Positions 1 through 8,150 are shown, numbered from the stretch's first letter. The stretch: DNA of 64,000 nt from DATDFB01 sp036522835 (GCA_036522835.1 DATDFB010000211.1:26019-90018); one strand, 5' to 3'. Made by a program: numbers and translations. The notes: generated from the letters alone by a model not told the origin.

Positions 1-1140
1 GATGAACGCGCCGATCATGCCGTTGGAGACGTCGATGGTCGTCGAGCCGTGCTTGTGCGCGTGATACCAGTGCGTTCCCGGCGCCTGTCCCATCTGCAGC
101 GGCAGCCGCGGCGGATCGCCGGCCAAAAGCGGGCTGAACGAGCCTCCCTGCGTCTCCGCGCCGCCGGCGCCGCCCGTGTGCGCGGCGTGCGCATCCGGCG
201 CCGTCGCGGGCGCGGGCGTGGGCGCGTTGGGGAGGGACGGCAGCCGGAAGCAGTACGGATACGAGCCGATGTAGTACTGCGGCCAGGCGCCGTTCGCCAG
301 CTCCTGCTCGTTCACCGGCCAGACCTTGTTGATCGTGCCCGGCTGGGAGTCGAACTGCATCAGCTTCTCCCGCTGCATGTCGGTCCACGACTTCGGCAGG
401 TCGTTCCACTTGCGCGGCCAGGTGCGGTATTGGACCGTTCCGAGCTCCACCTCGCAGCGGCGGAAGAACTCGTCGAAGGGGGCCTTGACGTCGTCCGGCT
501 TCACCGGCGCCCCCGCCAGGCGCCGTGATGAGAGCACTTCCAGGAAGACGTTGTCGCCGGTCGTATTCGGGTTCGTGTGCGTGCCGTGGAAGTGGATGTT
601 CGCGGTGGTAGAGCCGTGGAAGCAGTTCGGATACGTGTCGGCGCCGGGATACCCGGCGCTCGAGTCGTCGCACTGCCTCTGGTCTCCGCGGTCGACCCCC
701 TGGCCGCCGTCGCGCGAGAGGTTGAACTTGGCCGGATCGATGTTGTTCAGAAACGTCAGCTCGATGACGTCGCCGACGCGCGCGCGGAGCGTCGGGCCGG
801 GCATCGGATCGCCGTAGCTTCCCTCCGGAATGGCGGCGTACGGCGGCTGCGCCTCAGGGCTGCGGAGCGCACGGATCCACTGCGGCCAGCAGGCGGAGAA
901 CGTCCCGGGCTGGCCCGGCTGCGCCGATTTGCCGTCGATCCTGATCGGATACCGCTCCGGGATCCGGTTCAACTCGCTGCTGACGGTGACGGTCGCGCGC
1001 AGGCGCCCGCCGCTCGTGACGAGCTCGGGGATCTTCGGGAGATCCTGGTTGTCGGGCAGACACTTCACCTGGGTATTGGTCGGCTGCTGCTGCGCGTAGA
1101 CGGAGACCGTGGCGAGAAGCGCGATCAAGATGCGTCTCAT
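1..1140 (-). CDS. multicopper oxidase, secreted (C-terminus beyond the window)
   Basis: The first 380 residues of a multicopper oxidase are read on the minus strand; the reading frame runs off the window edge. It starts with a signal peptide (MRRILIALLATVSVYA). The first cupredoxin domain has the type 2/3 copper ligand motif HFHG at about residue 184 and the second ligand set HWYHAHKHG near residue 355, close to the truncated end. A long insertion rich in Ala, Pro and Gly lies between them. Such enzymes oxidise phenols, metals or other donors in the periplasm with reduction of O2 to water; the substrate cannot be told. The start at 1140 has GAGGGA upstream. The cupredoxin gene ends only 10 bp upstream, so the two probably form a copper-protein operon. 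Confidence 0.9.
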   Translation of the reverse strand, partial: MRRILIALLATVSVYAQQQPTNTQVKCLPDNQDLPKIPELVTSGGRLRATVTVSSELNRIPERYPIRIDGKSAQPGQPGTFSACWPQWIRALRSPEAQPPYAAIPEGSYGDPMPGPTLRARVGDVIELTFLNNIDPAKFNLSRDGGQGVDRGDQRQCDDSSAGYPGADTYPNCFHGSTTANIHFHGTHTNPNTTGDNVFLEVLSSRRLAGAPVKPDDVKAPFDEFFRRCEVELGTVQYRTWPRKWNDLPKSWTDMQREKLMQFDSQPGTINKVWPVNEQELANGAWPQYYIGSYPYCFRLPSLPNAPTPAPATAPDAHAAHTGGAGGAETQGGSFSPLLAGDPPRLPLQMGQAPGTHWYHAHKHGSTTIDVSNGMIGAFI

Positions 1141-1150
1141 CGTCATTCCC

Positions 1151-1450
1151 TCACTCGTTCATGTTCTGCACGGCAGCGACGAAGATGCTCCCCACCTCGT
1201 CCGGATGCAGCGCACAGGCGTAGGGGATGGTCGTCCCCTCGGCCGGCTCGCAGACGTAGAGCGGCCGCGAGCCCTGGCCGGGCAGGATCCCCTCGGTCTC
1301 GAAACTCCCGTCGTCCATGCGGATCTGATGGGTGATGCCGGTGGCGTTCTCCCAACTCACGCCCGCGTACTGCGGAGCCGCGAGCGAACCGGGATCGAAC
1401 GTCGAACCGCCGCCTTCCTTGGGCACAATACGGACAAGCAGGTCAGGCAT
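1151..1450 (-). CDS. small cupredoxin-like (plastocyanin-type) protein
   Basis: A 99-residue protein with the pattern of a type I copper domain: an early His (ENATGITHQI) and a C-terminal loop YACALHPDEVG that supplies Cys and His. The position normally held by the axial Met appears to be Glu or Val, so the site may be unusual or may not bind copper normally. No signal peptide is visible from the chosen start, which is odd for a cupredoxin. That start (ATG at 1450) has a strong Shine-Dalgarno AAGGAGA; a longer reading to 1528 would add an unconvincing Arg-rich N-terminus. It lies directly upstream of the multicopper oxidase and may donate electrons to it (inference). Confidence 0.7.
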   Translation of the reverse strand: MPDLLVRIVPKEGGGSTFDPGSLAAPQYAGVSWENATGITHQIRMDDGSFETEGILPGQGSRPLYVCEPAEGTTIPYACALHPDEVGSIFVAAVQNMNE

Positions 1451-1513
1451 GGCGCTCTCCTTCTCTGGATGCGGGGAGAGTACTACGTTCCGTTCCCGGA
1501 GAGCGCGCGAGCG

Positions 1514-1519
1514 TAGAAT
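1514..1519 (+). promoter_or_regulatory. candidate -10 element of the peptide-modification operon
   Basis: TAGAAT, identical to the hexamers found just before other starts in this window, lies 29 nt upstream of the hydroxylase ATG. The 98-bp gap to the divergent cupredoxin gene must hold both promoters. No convincing -35 is visible. Confidence 0.3.
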
Positions 1520-1548
1520 CGCCGGCAAAGAAATGACGCGAGCGTGAA

Positions 1549-2112
1549 ATGCCGGAGCTGGACGGTTCTGCTCATTTCAATCTGTTCTTGCTCCGGAACT
1601 TTCTGGATCCGGACAGTTGCGCGCGTTTGAGGGCGGAGTTGGCTCTCGCTCCGATGACGCAAGCGCCCGTCTACGTCGAAGGCACCGAGGGAACGGTTCA
1701 CGAGACGATTCGCAAAACGACGAGTCTTCACCCCGCGGACGAGACCATTGACCGGATTCGCGGACGGCTCCTGAGACAGAAATCAGCGCTCGAGGGCCAC
1801 TTCGGCACGAGTCTGACAGACTGCGAGCGCCCCCAGTTTTTGCGTTACGAAAAGGGCGACTTCTTCGTTCGTCACCAGGACGGCAATACCGATCAACTCG
1901 ACTTCGATCACTTGCGGGTGCGGCGCGTCTCGATCGTCGTCTTTTTGAATGACTCATTCTCCGGCGGTTCGCTGAGCTTTTACGATCCGCCGACGACGTT
2001 TGCGCTGATGGGGGAGACCGGGCTGCTGGTCGCGTTCAGGTCCGACACGCTTCACGAGGTCCTGCCGGTCACGAGCGGCGAGCGCTTCACGATCGTGAGT
2101 TGGTTCCGATAG
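1549..2112 (+). CDS. 2-oxoglutarate/Fe(II) dioxygenase, prolyl-4-hydroxylase-like
   Basis: A 187-residue double-stranded beta-helix dioxygenase. The iron triad is His109-X-Asp111 (FFVRHQDGN) and His169 (SDTLHEVLP). Arg179 in GERFTIVSWF is placed to bind 2-oxoglutarate. The overall pattern, with Y100 before the HxD and the terminal SWF, is that of the P4Hc/PKHD group that hydroxylates Pro or other residues in proteins. The gene sits 70 bp upstream of a Pro-rich repeat protein and a peptide-modifying radical SAM gene on the same strand. I therefore infer that it hydroxylates that repeat protein, perhaps at Pro, Val or Lys. A small-molecule or antibiotic-type substrate remains possible. Confidence 0.85.
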   Translation: MPELDGSAHFNLFLLRNFLDPDSCARLRAELALAPMTQAPVYVEGTEGTVHETIRKTTSLHPADETIDRIRGRLLRQKSALEGHFGTSLTDCERPQFLRYEKGDFFVRHQDGNTDQLDFDHLRVRRVSIVVFLNDSFSGGSLSFYDPPTTFALMGETGLLVAFRSDTLHEVLPVTSGERFTIVSWFR

Positions 2113-2182
2113 CCACCCGTTGACAGGACCCCCGCCGGGCATTACGTTACTACGCACAGCCATAACTGTTGGGAGAATCCTC

Positions 2183-2578
2183 ATGAAAGACAAGTCCAAG
2201 TCCGGGGTTCGACCCGAAATCGCGCCCGAAAAAGCGCCGCGCCCCATTCCGGAAGTTGCGCCGCAGAAACCGAAGCCGATTCCCGAGGTGGCGCCTCAGA
2301 AATACCCGATTCCCGAGGTGGCACCGCAGAAATATCCGACTCCCGAGGTGGCCCCTCAGAAATATCCGATCCCGGAGGTGGCCCCGCAGAAATATCCGAT
2401 TCCCGAGGTGGCGCCGCACAAACGGCCGATCCCCGAGATTGCACCGGAAGTGCGGCCAATTCCGGAAGTCGCGCCGCAGCCGTACCGGCGGCCAATTCCC
2501 GAAATCGCGCCTGAAAAAGCGCCGCGTCCCATACCCGAGGTTGCGCCCGAGAGTCCGAAGAAGAAAAAGAAAAAGTAG
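2183..2578 (+). CDS. PIPEVAP-repeat protein, putative substrate of the neighbouring modifying enzymes
   Basis: A 131-residue protein made almost wholly of eleven copies of a 10-12 residue unit, consensus PIPEVAPQKY. The flanking units are variants with PEIAPEKAPR that occur near both ends, giving a symmetrical layout. It ends in a run of lysines (SPKKKKKK). There is no signal peptide, Cys or recognisable domain. The start at 2183 has GGGAGAA nearby; an in-frame ATG at 2120 would add 21 residues with no Shine-Dalgarno. Each unit has three prolines, one glutamate and usually a lysine, and is probably extended and disordered. It lies between the dioxygenase and the radical SAM gene, as expected for a modified peptide substrate. 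A structural, PEVK-like spacer role is the alternative. Confidence 0.8.
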   Translation: MKDKSKSGVRPEIAPEKAPRPIPEVAPQKPKPIPEVAPQKYPIPEVAPQKYPTPEVAPQKYPIPEVAPQKYPIPEVAPHKRPIPEIAPEVRPIPEVAPQPYRRPIPEIAPEKAPRPIPEVAPESPKKKKKK

Positions 2579-2659
2579 TCATCGAGATCGGTCGTAACCC
2601 GAACGTCGAGGACCGCACGGCGCGCGCTTGGCGCCGGCGGTCTTCGGCGCTTTCCAGAG

Positions 2660-4501
2660 ATGGCCACAGATTCGCTCAAGCCGGTTGCACTCGTCAGCAT
2701 GCCGACGCTCTCGGCACGTTTCCCATCCTTTCAACTGGCCCTGCTCAAACCGACGTTGGAGCGCGAAGGCATCCCCGTTCAGACTTTCTCGCTCTTCATG
2801 TACTTCGGAACGCAGGTCGGCTGGCGCATCAACGAAACGCTGTCCGACGTTTATCCGTGCATGCTGGGCGAGTGGATCTGGACCAAGGCCGCCTTCGGCG
2901 ACTTCACCGGGAACGACGGCTACTTCGAAACCTATCGGAGCAATCTCGAAGACATCTGTCACAAGGCCGGTTGTTCGTTCGACGATCTGCGCCGTCTGCG
3001 CGAAACCGCCGCGCCCGCGTTCATTGACTTCTGCATGACCAGCGTCGACTGGAGCCGGTTCGGCGTCATCGGGTTCTCGGTCGTTTTTCAACAAACGCTG
3101 GCCAGCATTGCCCTGGCAAAGGCGCTCAAGCAGCGCTATCCGCACATCCCGATCATGATGGGCGGCGCCACGTTCGAAGACGACATCGCCGACGAGATCA
3201 TGAAGGGCTGTCCGGAAGTGGATTACGTGCATTGCGGCGACGCCGACGAGACGCTGGCCGTGGCCATTCGCCGTTTGTACGGCGGCCAATCGATGGCCGG
3301 CATGCCGGGCATGATGTGGCGCAACCGGGGTCAGGTGGCGTATGCCGGGCGGGCCCCCAACCTCGCCGACATGAACAGGACGCCGGTACCGGATTTCGAC
3401 GAGTACTTCTACGCGCGCAAAGAGGGGGGCTACGACGACTACGATCAGGCCGAGGGAGTCTTGCTGCCGATCGAGACGGCGCGCGGCTGCTGGTGGGGCG
3501 TGAAGAACCACTGCACGTTTTGCGGCCTGAATCGCGCCGGAATGGAATTTCGCTCCAAGCGCGTGGAGAACGTCATCCAGCAGCTCGACGAGCTCTCGAG
3601 ACGCTACGGCATCCTCGACTTCAACGCCATCGACAACATCATCGCCCCCGAGTACATCGACCAGTTGTTCCGCCAGCTCGGCGAGGCCAACACCGACATC
3701 CGCATTCACTACGAAGTGCGCCCCAGCCTTTCCCGCGCGCAACTGAAACAGATGCGAAAAGGGGGGCTGTTTTCGATTCAGCCGGGGGTGGAGAGTTTCT
3801 CCACGCACATTCTCAAGCTGATGCGAAAGCACACCACCGGCGTGCGCAACCTGGAGCTGATCAAGTGGTCCACCTACTACGGCATCAATAACCTGTACAA
3901 CATCCTGCTCCGGTTTCCGGGCGAGACGGCGGAGGACTATCGCGCGCAGTGTGAGGTGATCTCGAAGATTCCTCACTTTCAGGCGCCCTGGGCGGTGGCC
4001 AAGGCCCGCGCCGACCGCGGCTCGCCGATGTATACCGAGCCCGAGACGCAGTCCGTGACCCGATTGGTTCCCTCTCCCTGTTACGACTATCTGTTCCCGA
4101 AGGACCGGTTCGACCTGAATCGCGTTTCCTACTACTTCGAGCATGAGATGGGCGACACGCTGCAGGATCACGAGTACGGGGAGATTTTCGAGGCCGTGGA
4201 TGCGTGGCAACACCGCTGGCGGCAACGTCCTCGGCCGTACCTCCGTTATCGAAAGGCTTGGGCGACGATTCTGATCGAGGATGGACGCAACGGCTCGCCT
4301 CGCACGACGACCTATTCCGACGATTACGCGAATCTTTACGAATACTGCGCCGACGCGCGCGGCCGGATCGACATCGCCGCGAAGTTCGACGGCGCGGAAT
4401 GGGTCGACGCCGCGCTGGAGGAGTTCGTCGAGAACGACCTGATGATCCATCTCGACAATCGCTATCTCAGTCTGGCGCTTCCCGAGAATCCCTACTTCTG
4501 A
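2660..4501 (+). CDS. B12-binding-type radical SAM enzyme, RiPP maturation radical SAM protein 1 family
   Basis: 613 residues. An N-terminal cobalamin-binding-like Rossmann domain covers about 10-260 and includes IMMGGATFED. The radical SAM domain follows, with the unusual cluster motif C277-X7-C285-X2-C288 in the segment GCWWGVKNHCTFCGLN. That segment is diagnostic, from memory, of the rSAM_ocin_1/TIGR03975 group found beside ribosomal peptide precursors. B12-dependent relatives carry out C-methylation or other changes at unactivated carbons of peptides. The C-terminal 150 residues are typical family tail without extra Cys clusters. The gene starts 81 bp after the repeat-protein stop and ends 12 bp before the next gene. 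I infer the PIPEVAP protein as substrate; this is not shown by the sequence. Confidence 0.88.
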   Translation: MATDSLKPVALVSMPTLSARFPSFQLALLKPTLEREGIPVQTFSLFMYFGTQVGWRINETLSDVYPCMLGEWIWTKAAFGDFTGNDGYFETYRSNLEDICHKAGCSFDDLRRLRETAAPAFIDFCMTSVDWSRFGVIGFSVVFQQTLASIALAKALKQRYPHIPIMMGGATFEDDIADEIMKGCPEVDYVHCGDADETLAVAIRRLYGGQSMAGMPGMMWRNRGQVAYAGRAPNLADMNRTPVPDFDEYFYARKEGGYDDYDQAEGVLLPIETARGCWWGVKNHCTFCGLNRAGMEFRSKRVENVIQQLDELSRRYGILDFNAIDNIIAPEYIDQLFRQLGEANTDIRIHYEVRPSLSRAQLKQMRKGGLFSIQPGVESFSTHILKLMRKHTTGVRNLELIKWSTYYGINNLYNILLRFPGETAEDYRAQCEVISKIPHFQAPWAVAKARADRGSPMYTEPETQSVTRLVPSPCYDYLFPKDRFDLNRVSYYFEHEMGDTLQDHEYGEIFEAVDAWQHRWRQRPRPYLRYRKAWATILIEDGRNGSPRTTTYSDDYANLYEYCADARGRIDIAAKFDGAEWVDAALEEFVENDLMIHLDNRYLSLALPENPYF

Positions 4502-4513
4502 TCAAGCCCTTCA

Positions 4514-7498
4514 ATGCTGCGCGAAGCACTTTCCGCTACGCTCGAATCCCTTCCCGAGAGTTTTCAATCGGGACGCGCCGAGTTGCTCGATTTGCTGCTC
4601 CGGCGCGGCATTCTTCATCGCTCGGAGACGCAGCCGGTGCTCTCCCGCGACGGTACCTCCGCGCGTTGGATGCTCGACTCTCTTTCCGTCACGCTCTCGC
4701 CGAGAGGAGCGGAGCTGGCCGGGAAGTGCGTGTTGGAGCTCCTCAAGCGATTCGACGGCAAGCAGCTCGCGACGTACGGATTGACCGGCGTTCCCATTCT
4801 TCAGTCGTGCCTGCTTCAAGACGGCCGTTATCGCGGCCTGCTCGTTCGCAAGGAGCGAAAGCAGCACGGCTCCCGCAAGCTGATCGAAGGCGAGATCGAT
4901 CCCGCTGAGCCGGTGATCGTCATCGACGACTCCGTGAGCTCCGGGACCTGCATGACCGAGGCGACCGAGCGGCTCGAAGCCGCGGGCCTGCGCGTCGAAG
5001 GCGGGATTTGCCTGGTGCGCTTCGGCTGGCCCAACGGCTACGCGCTCATGCAGGAGCGCGGGTATCACATGGAAGCGGTCTACGACATCTGGCCCGACTT
5101 CATCGCCCACATGGACGATGAAGAACAACCGCCGGCCAATCCCTCGAAATGGTTTCCCCCCTTTGAATGGCACGCCCAACAGGCGCCCGAGCGCCTTCAT
5201 CCCGCGCAGCTCGCGCGGCTGGTCGTCGCGGAGTACCTGTCGTCAGGCAGGCTTTTGCGTCCGCCCGAACGCCTCGACAGGGACTACGATTCAGCGGGTG
5301 GCGCGTGGGTGAGCATCCGCTCGCGCCAAGACATCCACCATCGTCATGCTCGCGGCGGGTTCTGGCACTTCCGCGGGGAAACGCCGCGCTCGGCGGCGGA
5401 CGACGTGGTCATGGCCTCGCTGAGCACGGCCGGAGGTCTGACGCCCGGCGAGGAAGGGCTGCGCCAAGTCGAGGAGAGCGCGTTTGCGGTGACCTTCTTC
5501 GGCGCTCTCGAGCGATGCAATCCGGGTCAGCTCGATAACGATCGTTACGGCATCGTGGTGCGGAGCCTGGAGCGCCGCGAGATCATGGGCGGCGCCTTGC
5601 CGCGCATGCCGGGCATCGTCAACGAGTGGGCGCAGTTCCAACACGCGCGCATCAAGAATGCGAAGCTCATCTCGTTCGAGCCGTATGAGATTTTTCGTCA
5701 TGACGTCGTAAAAGCGGTCGAGCCGGACGCGGATTGGCAACCGACCGGCGTTCCGGCCCCCGAACGACTGCCCTGGCACCAGGACAGAGCCATTTGCGGA
5801 CCGATCGCCGAGCGCGCGCGCGACCTGGTGCTGAGCCGGCGATTGGACCTGCCCGAAACGACGGCGCCGCTGCCTGAGGACCTTCTTCCGAAGAATGTCG
5901 AGTCGTTGTACCTGACGATTTACATCGACGGCTGTCTGCGCGGCTGCATGGGCTTGGCGGTACGGAGCCTCGACGAGGACCTGAAGACGATCGTCGAGGC
6001 CGCGCTTCGCGATGACCGGTTTGCCGAGGCAGCGCCGTCCGGCGCGGACTCGATCGCGGTCACCGTTTCGCTGCTTTTCGATCCACTCGATCTCGGATAC
6101 TCGCCGCCGGAAGAAGTGGGAAATTATTATCGCCACGGCGATCAGGCCCTGATGGTCTATCAGGGCGAGCGAGTCGGGCTGCTGCTGCCGTTTGTCGCGG
6201 GCCTTTGGAACTTTGACAGCGCCAGCTTTGTCGAGGCAGTCATCGAAAAAGCCGGCCTCTCGGAGCCGCCGTACAACTGGTGCCGCTTCGACTGTGCCAC
6301 GTGGTTTGCCGGGAGCGAGGGCGTTTGGCCGACGATCGGAGGATTCGCTCCGCCGCAGCAGAACCTGCCGCCGGTTCCCGTGCTGGTCGACGGCCATTGC
6401 AAATTGCATCTGCGTTATCTGCTCAAGCACCTGCGCGAAGACGGCACGTTCTTTTCCTCGTATCAACCCTTTCAGAACCGTTTATTCGAGGGCGCCGATC
6501 CGGCGAGACAAGCTCATGGCGCGTGGGTACTGGCCCGCGCTCACCGGGTTTTCGGAGGCGATGAGCTGAAGAATGCCGCCGGCAAAGCGATCGACTCTCT
6601 GCTCGCGGGCGCGCCGGACGACTCCGCCGCCGAGATCTCGTTCCTGCTGCTGGCGCTGAGCAATTTGGAAGACGGCGATCCGCGGCGCTCGTCGATGAAG
6701 GAGCTCGCCGCCGCGCTATGGCGGCGCGTCGAGCTTCCTCACGGCCGCATCGCCACTCACAAAGCCGCCGGCGACCCATCGCTCGAGGCGTATCAGGATT
6801 ACTTCCCCGGCCAGGTGCTGCTCGCTCTCGCGGTGGCCGTCGACCAAAAGGCGTCGACGATCGACGACGAACGGCTGCGCCGCAGTTTTCAATACTACCG
6901 GCATCGCTTCCGCTACAAACGCCACTTCGGACAAGTCGCCTGGTTGTTACAGGCCTTCAGCAAGTGGTGGCGAGTGACCGGCGAGCCGCACTTCGCCGAC
7001 ATGACGTTCGAGATCGCGGACTGGCTCCTCGGGTACCAACAGGACAAGACCGGCGGCTTCATCAACGACCATCAACCCGGCACGCCCGGCTACACGACCG
7101 CGGTCTATCTGGAAGGCATGGCCGCGGCATTGTCGATCGCCGAGGGCAGCCGCCGGGAGACGTACTTCGATTCCTGCGCGCGCGGCTTCCGCTTTCTCGA
7201 TCAACTCATCATCCAGGAGCGCGATCGAGCGATTCTGCCCAACCCCGACTATGCGATCGGCGGCCTGCGGCAGGGACTGCACTTCAGCGAGGTTCGCACG
7301 GACTTCGTCCAGCACTCTCTTTCGGCCATGCTCGAGTTCACGGAGAACGAGAGCGTTCGCAACGTCGTCGATGACTTCGCCGAAGTCGTTGATGACTTCC
7401 CACGACTCGTTGATGACTTCGCGGAAGTCAAAATGACTCCGCGGAAGTCGTTGATGACTTCCCAGGACTCGTTGATGACTTCGCAGAAGTCAAAATGA
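4514..7498 (+). CDS. PyrE-like phosphoribosyltransferase - AMMECR1 - alpha/alpha-toroid fusion protein
   Basis: 994 residues with at least three domains. Residues about 1-190 resemble orotate phosphoribosyltransferase: VRKERKQHG, IEGEI and the PRPP loop VIVIDDSVSSGT at about 133-144. Residues about 435-605 are an AMMECR1 domain with its conserved LRGCMG motif near 474. The stretch 200-430 looks like a second, diverged AMMECR1-like copy (RYGIVV...GALPRMPGI...ARIKNAKL). Residues about 625-945 are helical repeats of the six-hairpin alpha/alpha-toroid type seen in epimerases, lyases and lanthipeptide cyclases. The last 45 residues are encoded by a tandem DNA repeat and shift frame within it. The gene follows the radical SAM gene by 12 bp. 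AMMECR1 is linked to radical SAM and Memo proteins elsewhere. The joint reaction is unknown to me. Confidence 0.8.
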   Translation: MLREALSATLESLPESFQSGRAELLDLLLRRGILHRSETQPVLSRDGTSARWMLDSLSVTLSPRGAELAGKCVLELLKRFDGKQLATYGLTGVPILQSCLLQDGRYRGLLVRKERKQHGSRKLIEGEIDPAEPVIVIDDSVSSGTCMTEATERLEAAGLRVEGGICLVRFGWPNGYALMQERGYHMEAVYDIWPDFIAHMDDEEQPPANPSKWFPPFEWHAQQAPERLHPAQLARLVVAEYLSSGRLLRPPERLDRDYDSAGGAWVSIRSRQDIHHRHARGGFWHFRGETPRSAADDVVMASLSTAGGLTPGEEGLRQVEESAFAVTFFGALERCNPGQLDNDRYGIVVRSLERREIMGGALPRMPGIVNEWAQFQHARIKNAKLISFEPYEIFRHDVVKAVEPDADWQPTGVPAPERLPWHQDRAICGPIAERARDLVLSRRLDLPETTAPLPEDLLPKNVESLYLTIYIDGCLRGCMGLAVRSLDEDLKTIVEAALRDDRFAEAAPSGADSIAVTVSLLFDPLDLGYSPPEEVGNYYRHGDQALMVYQGERVGLLLPFVAGLWNFDSASFVEAVIEKAGLSEPPYNWCRFDCATWFAGSEGVWPTIGGFAPPQQNLPPVPVLVDGHCKLHLRYLLKHLREDGTFFSSYQPFQNRLFEGADPARQAHGAWVLARAHRVFGGDELKNAAGKAIDSLLAGAPDDSAAEISFLLLALSNLEDGDPRRSSMKELAAALWRRVELPHGRIATHKAAGDPSLEAYQDYFPGQVLLALAVAVDQKASTIDDERLRRSFQYYRHRFRYKRHFGQVAWLLQAFSKWWRVTGEPHFADMTFEIADWLLGYQQDKTGGFINDHQPGTPGYTTAVYLEGMAAALSIAEGSRRETYFDSCARGFRFLDQLIIQERDRAILPNPDYAIGGLRQGLHFSEVRTDFVQHSLSAMLEFTENESVRNVVDDFAEVVDDFPRLVDDFAEVKMTPRKSLMTSQDSLMTSQKSK

Positions 7499-7571
7499 CT
7501 TCGCCGAAGTCGTTGATGACTTCGCGGAAGTCATTGATGACTTCGCGGAAGTCATTGACGACTTCGCCGGA
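7364..7571 (+). repeat. tandem array of ten 20-21 bp units at the end of the fusion gene
   Basis: Consensus unit GTCGTTGATGACTTCGCGGAA. The core GACTTC-N3-GAAGTC is an inverted repeat, so each unit junction can form a small hairpin. Units 2-4 (7385-7446) are repeated as units 5-7 (7447-7508) with four differences in 62 bp, a higher-order duplication. Units 4 and 7 are 20 bp, so the frame of the overlapping gene changes inside the array; the stop lies in unit 7, and units 8-10 are noncoding. Confidence 0.9.
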
Positions 7572-7602
7572 GTCGTCATTGTCCCGAAACGAGGACATCC
7601 CC

Positions 7603-8103
7603 CTACGCCACCACCCACAACGCCCGCCCCGTCGCCGTCGCCTGCTTCGCGCTCAGCATCAACTGCACGTACGTCTGCACGTCGAGGTCGTCGCTGATCA
7701 GGAGGTCATCCTCCAGGTACTTCGCGGCGAGCGTCATCAGCTCCACGTCGTCGGTGGGGAGGGCGGCGCCGGCGGCGAACGCGTGCAGCGCATCGAGCAA
7801 GCGCGCCAGGCTGGCCACCTGAAGCGGGTCGGCGGCGTTCGGGATCGGCAGCGTCTCCACCGCCGTCACCTCCGCGGGCACGAACACCGCCTGGTACGGA
7901 TCGATCCCGGCTAGGAGCGGCGCGCGGCGGGAGAGGTCGCGCCAGCCGGTGAACTCCACCGGCTCGGAGCGGTACGGATCGCCGTCGCGCAGCGAGAGCG
8001 CCGGGAAGCGCCCGCGCAGCACCGCATCGACGGCGTCCGCCAGCGCCGGGCCGAAGACGTCGCCCGCGCGGCCAACCACGAAGGTGAGGGACACGGGGGG
8101 CAT
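7603..8103 (-). CDS. hypothetical protein
   Basis: A 166-residue soluble protein starting MPPVSLTFVVGRAGD; I do not recognise the family. It is acidic, with a helical C-terminal half (LASLARLLDALHAFAAGAAL, then a segment rich in Asp and Leu). It has no signal peptide, Cys or membrane segment. The ATG at 8103 lies 61 bp from the divergent mprF start, and the spacer is a GC-rich palindrome-like sequence that leaves little room for a Shine-Dalgarno. An upstream extension to 8268 would overlap mprF and is unlikely. Codon choice is like that of its neighbours, supporting a real gene, but no function can be given. Confidence 0.55.
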   Translation of the reverse strand: MPPVSLTFVVGRAGDVFGPALADAVDAVLRGRFPALSLRDGDPYRSEPVEFTGWRDLSRRAPLLAGIDPYQAVFVPAEVTAVETLPIPNAADPLQVASLARLLDALHAFAAGAALPTDDVELMTLAAKYLEDDLLISDDLDVQTYVQLMLSAKQATATGRALWVVA

Positions 8104-8150
8104 TGTAAGGGGGCAGGGGGGCAATGGGCTGCGCCCCGCCCCCTTCCTTA

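Noticed and set aside
2210..2570. Regular ~30-bp repeats considered as a CRISPR array
   Set aside because: The repeats are contiguous, in frame and encode a continuous PIPEVAP protein; there are no unique spacers and no cas genes.
2579..4450. Long minus-strand reading frame opposite the radical SAM gene
   Set aside because: It is Val/Arg/His-rich with no recognisable domain; GC-rich codon bias opens antisense frames. The plus strand has clear motifs. The same reasoning applies to 8489-10378 (-), 23162-25378 (+), 26797-29103 (+) and 46049-48463 (+).
1549..7498. Cluster as a classical exported bacteriocin locus
   Set aside because: No transporter, leader peptidase, immunity gene or leader-type sequence such as a GG motif was seen, so export is not claimed.
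7364..7571. 21-bp tandem repeats considered as a CRISPR array or origin iterons
   Set aside because: Units abut with no spacers and no replication gene or AT-rich region is nearby; slippage-type tandem duplication explains them better.
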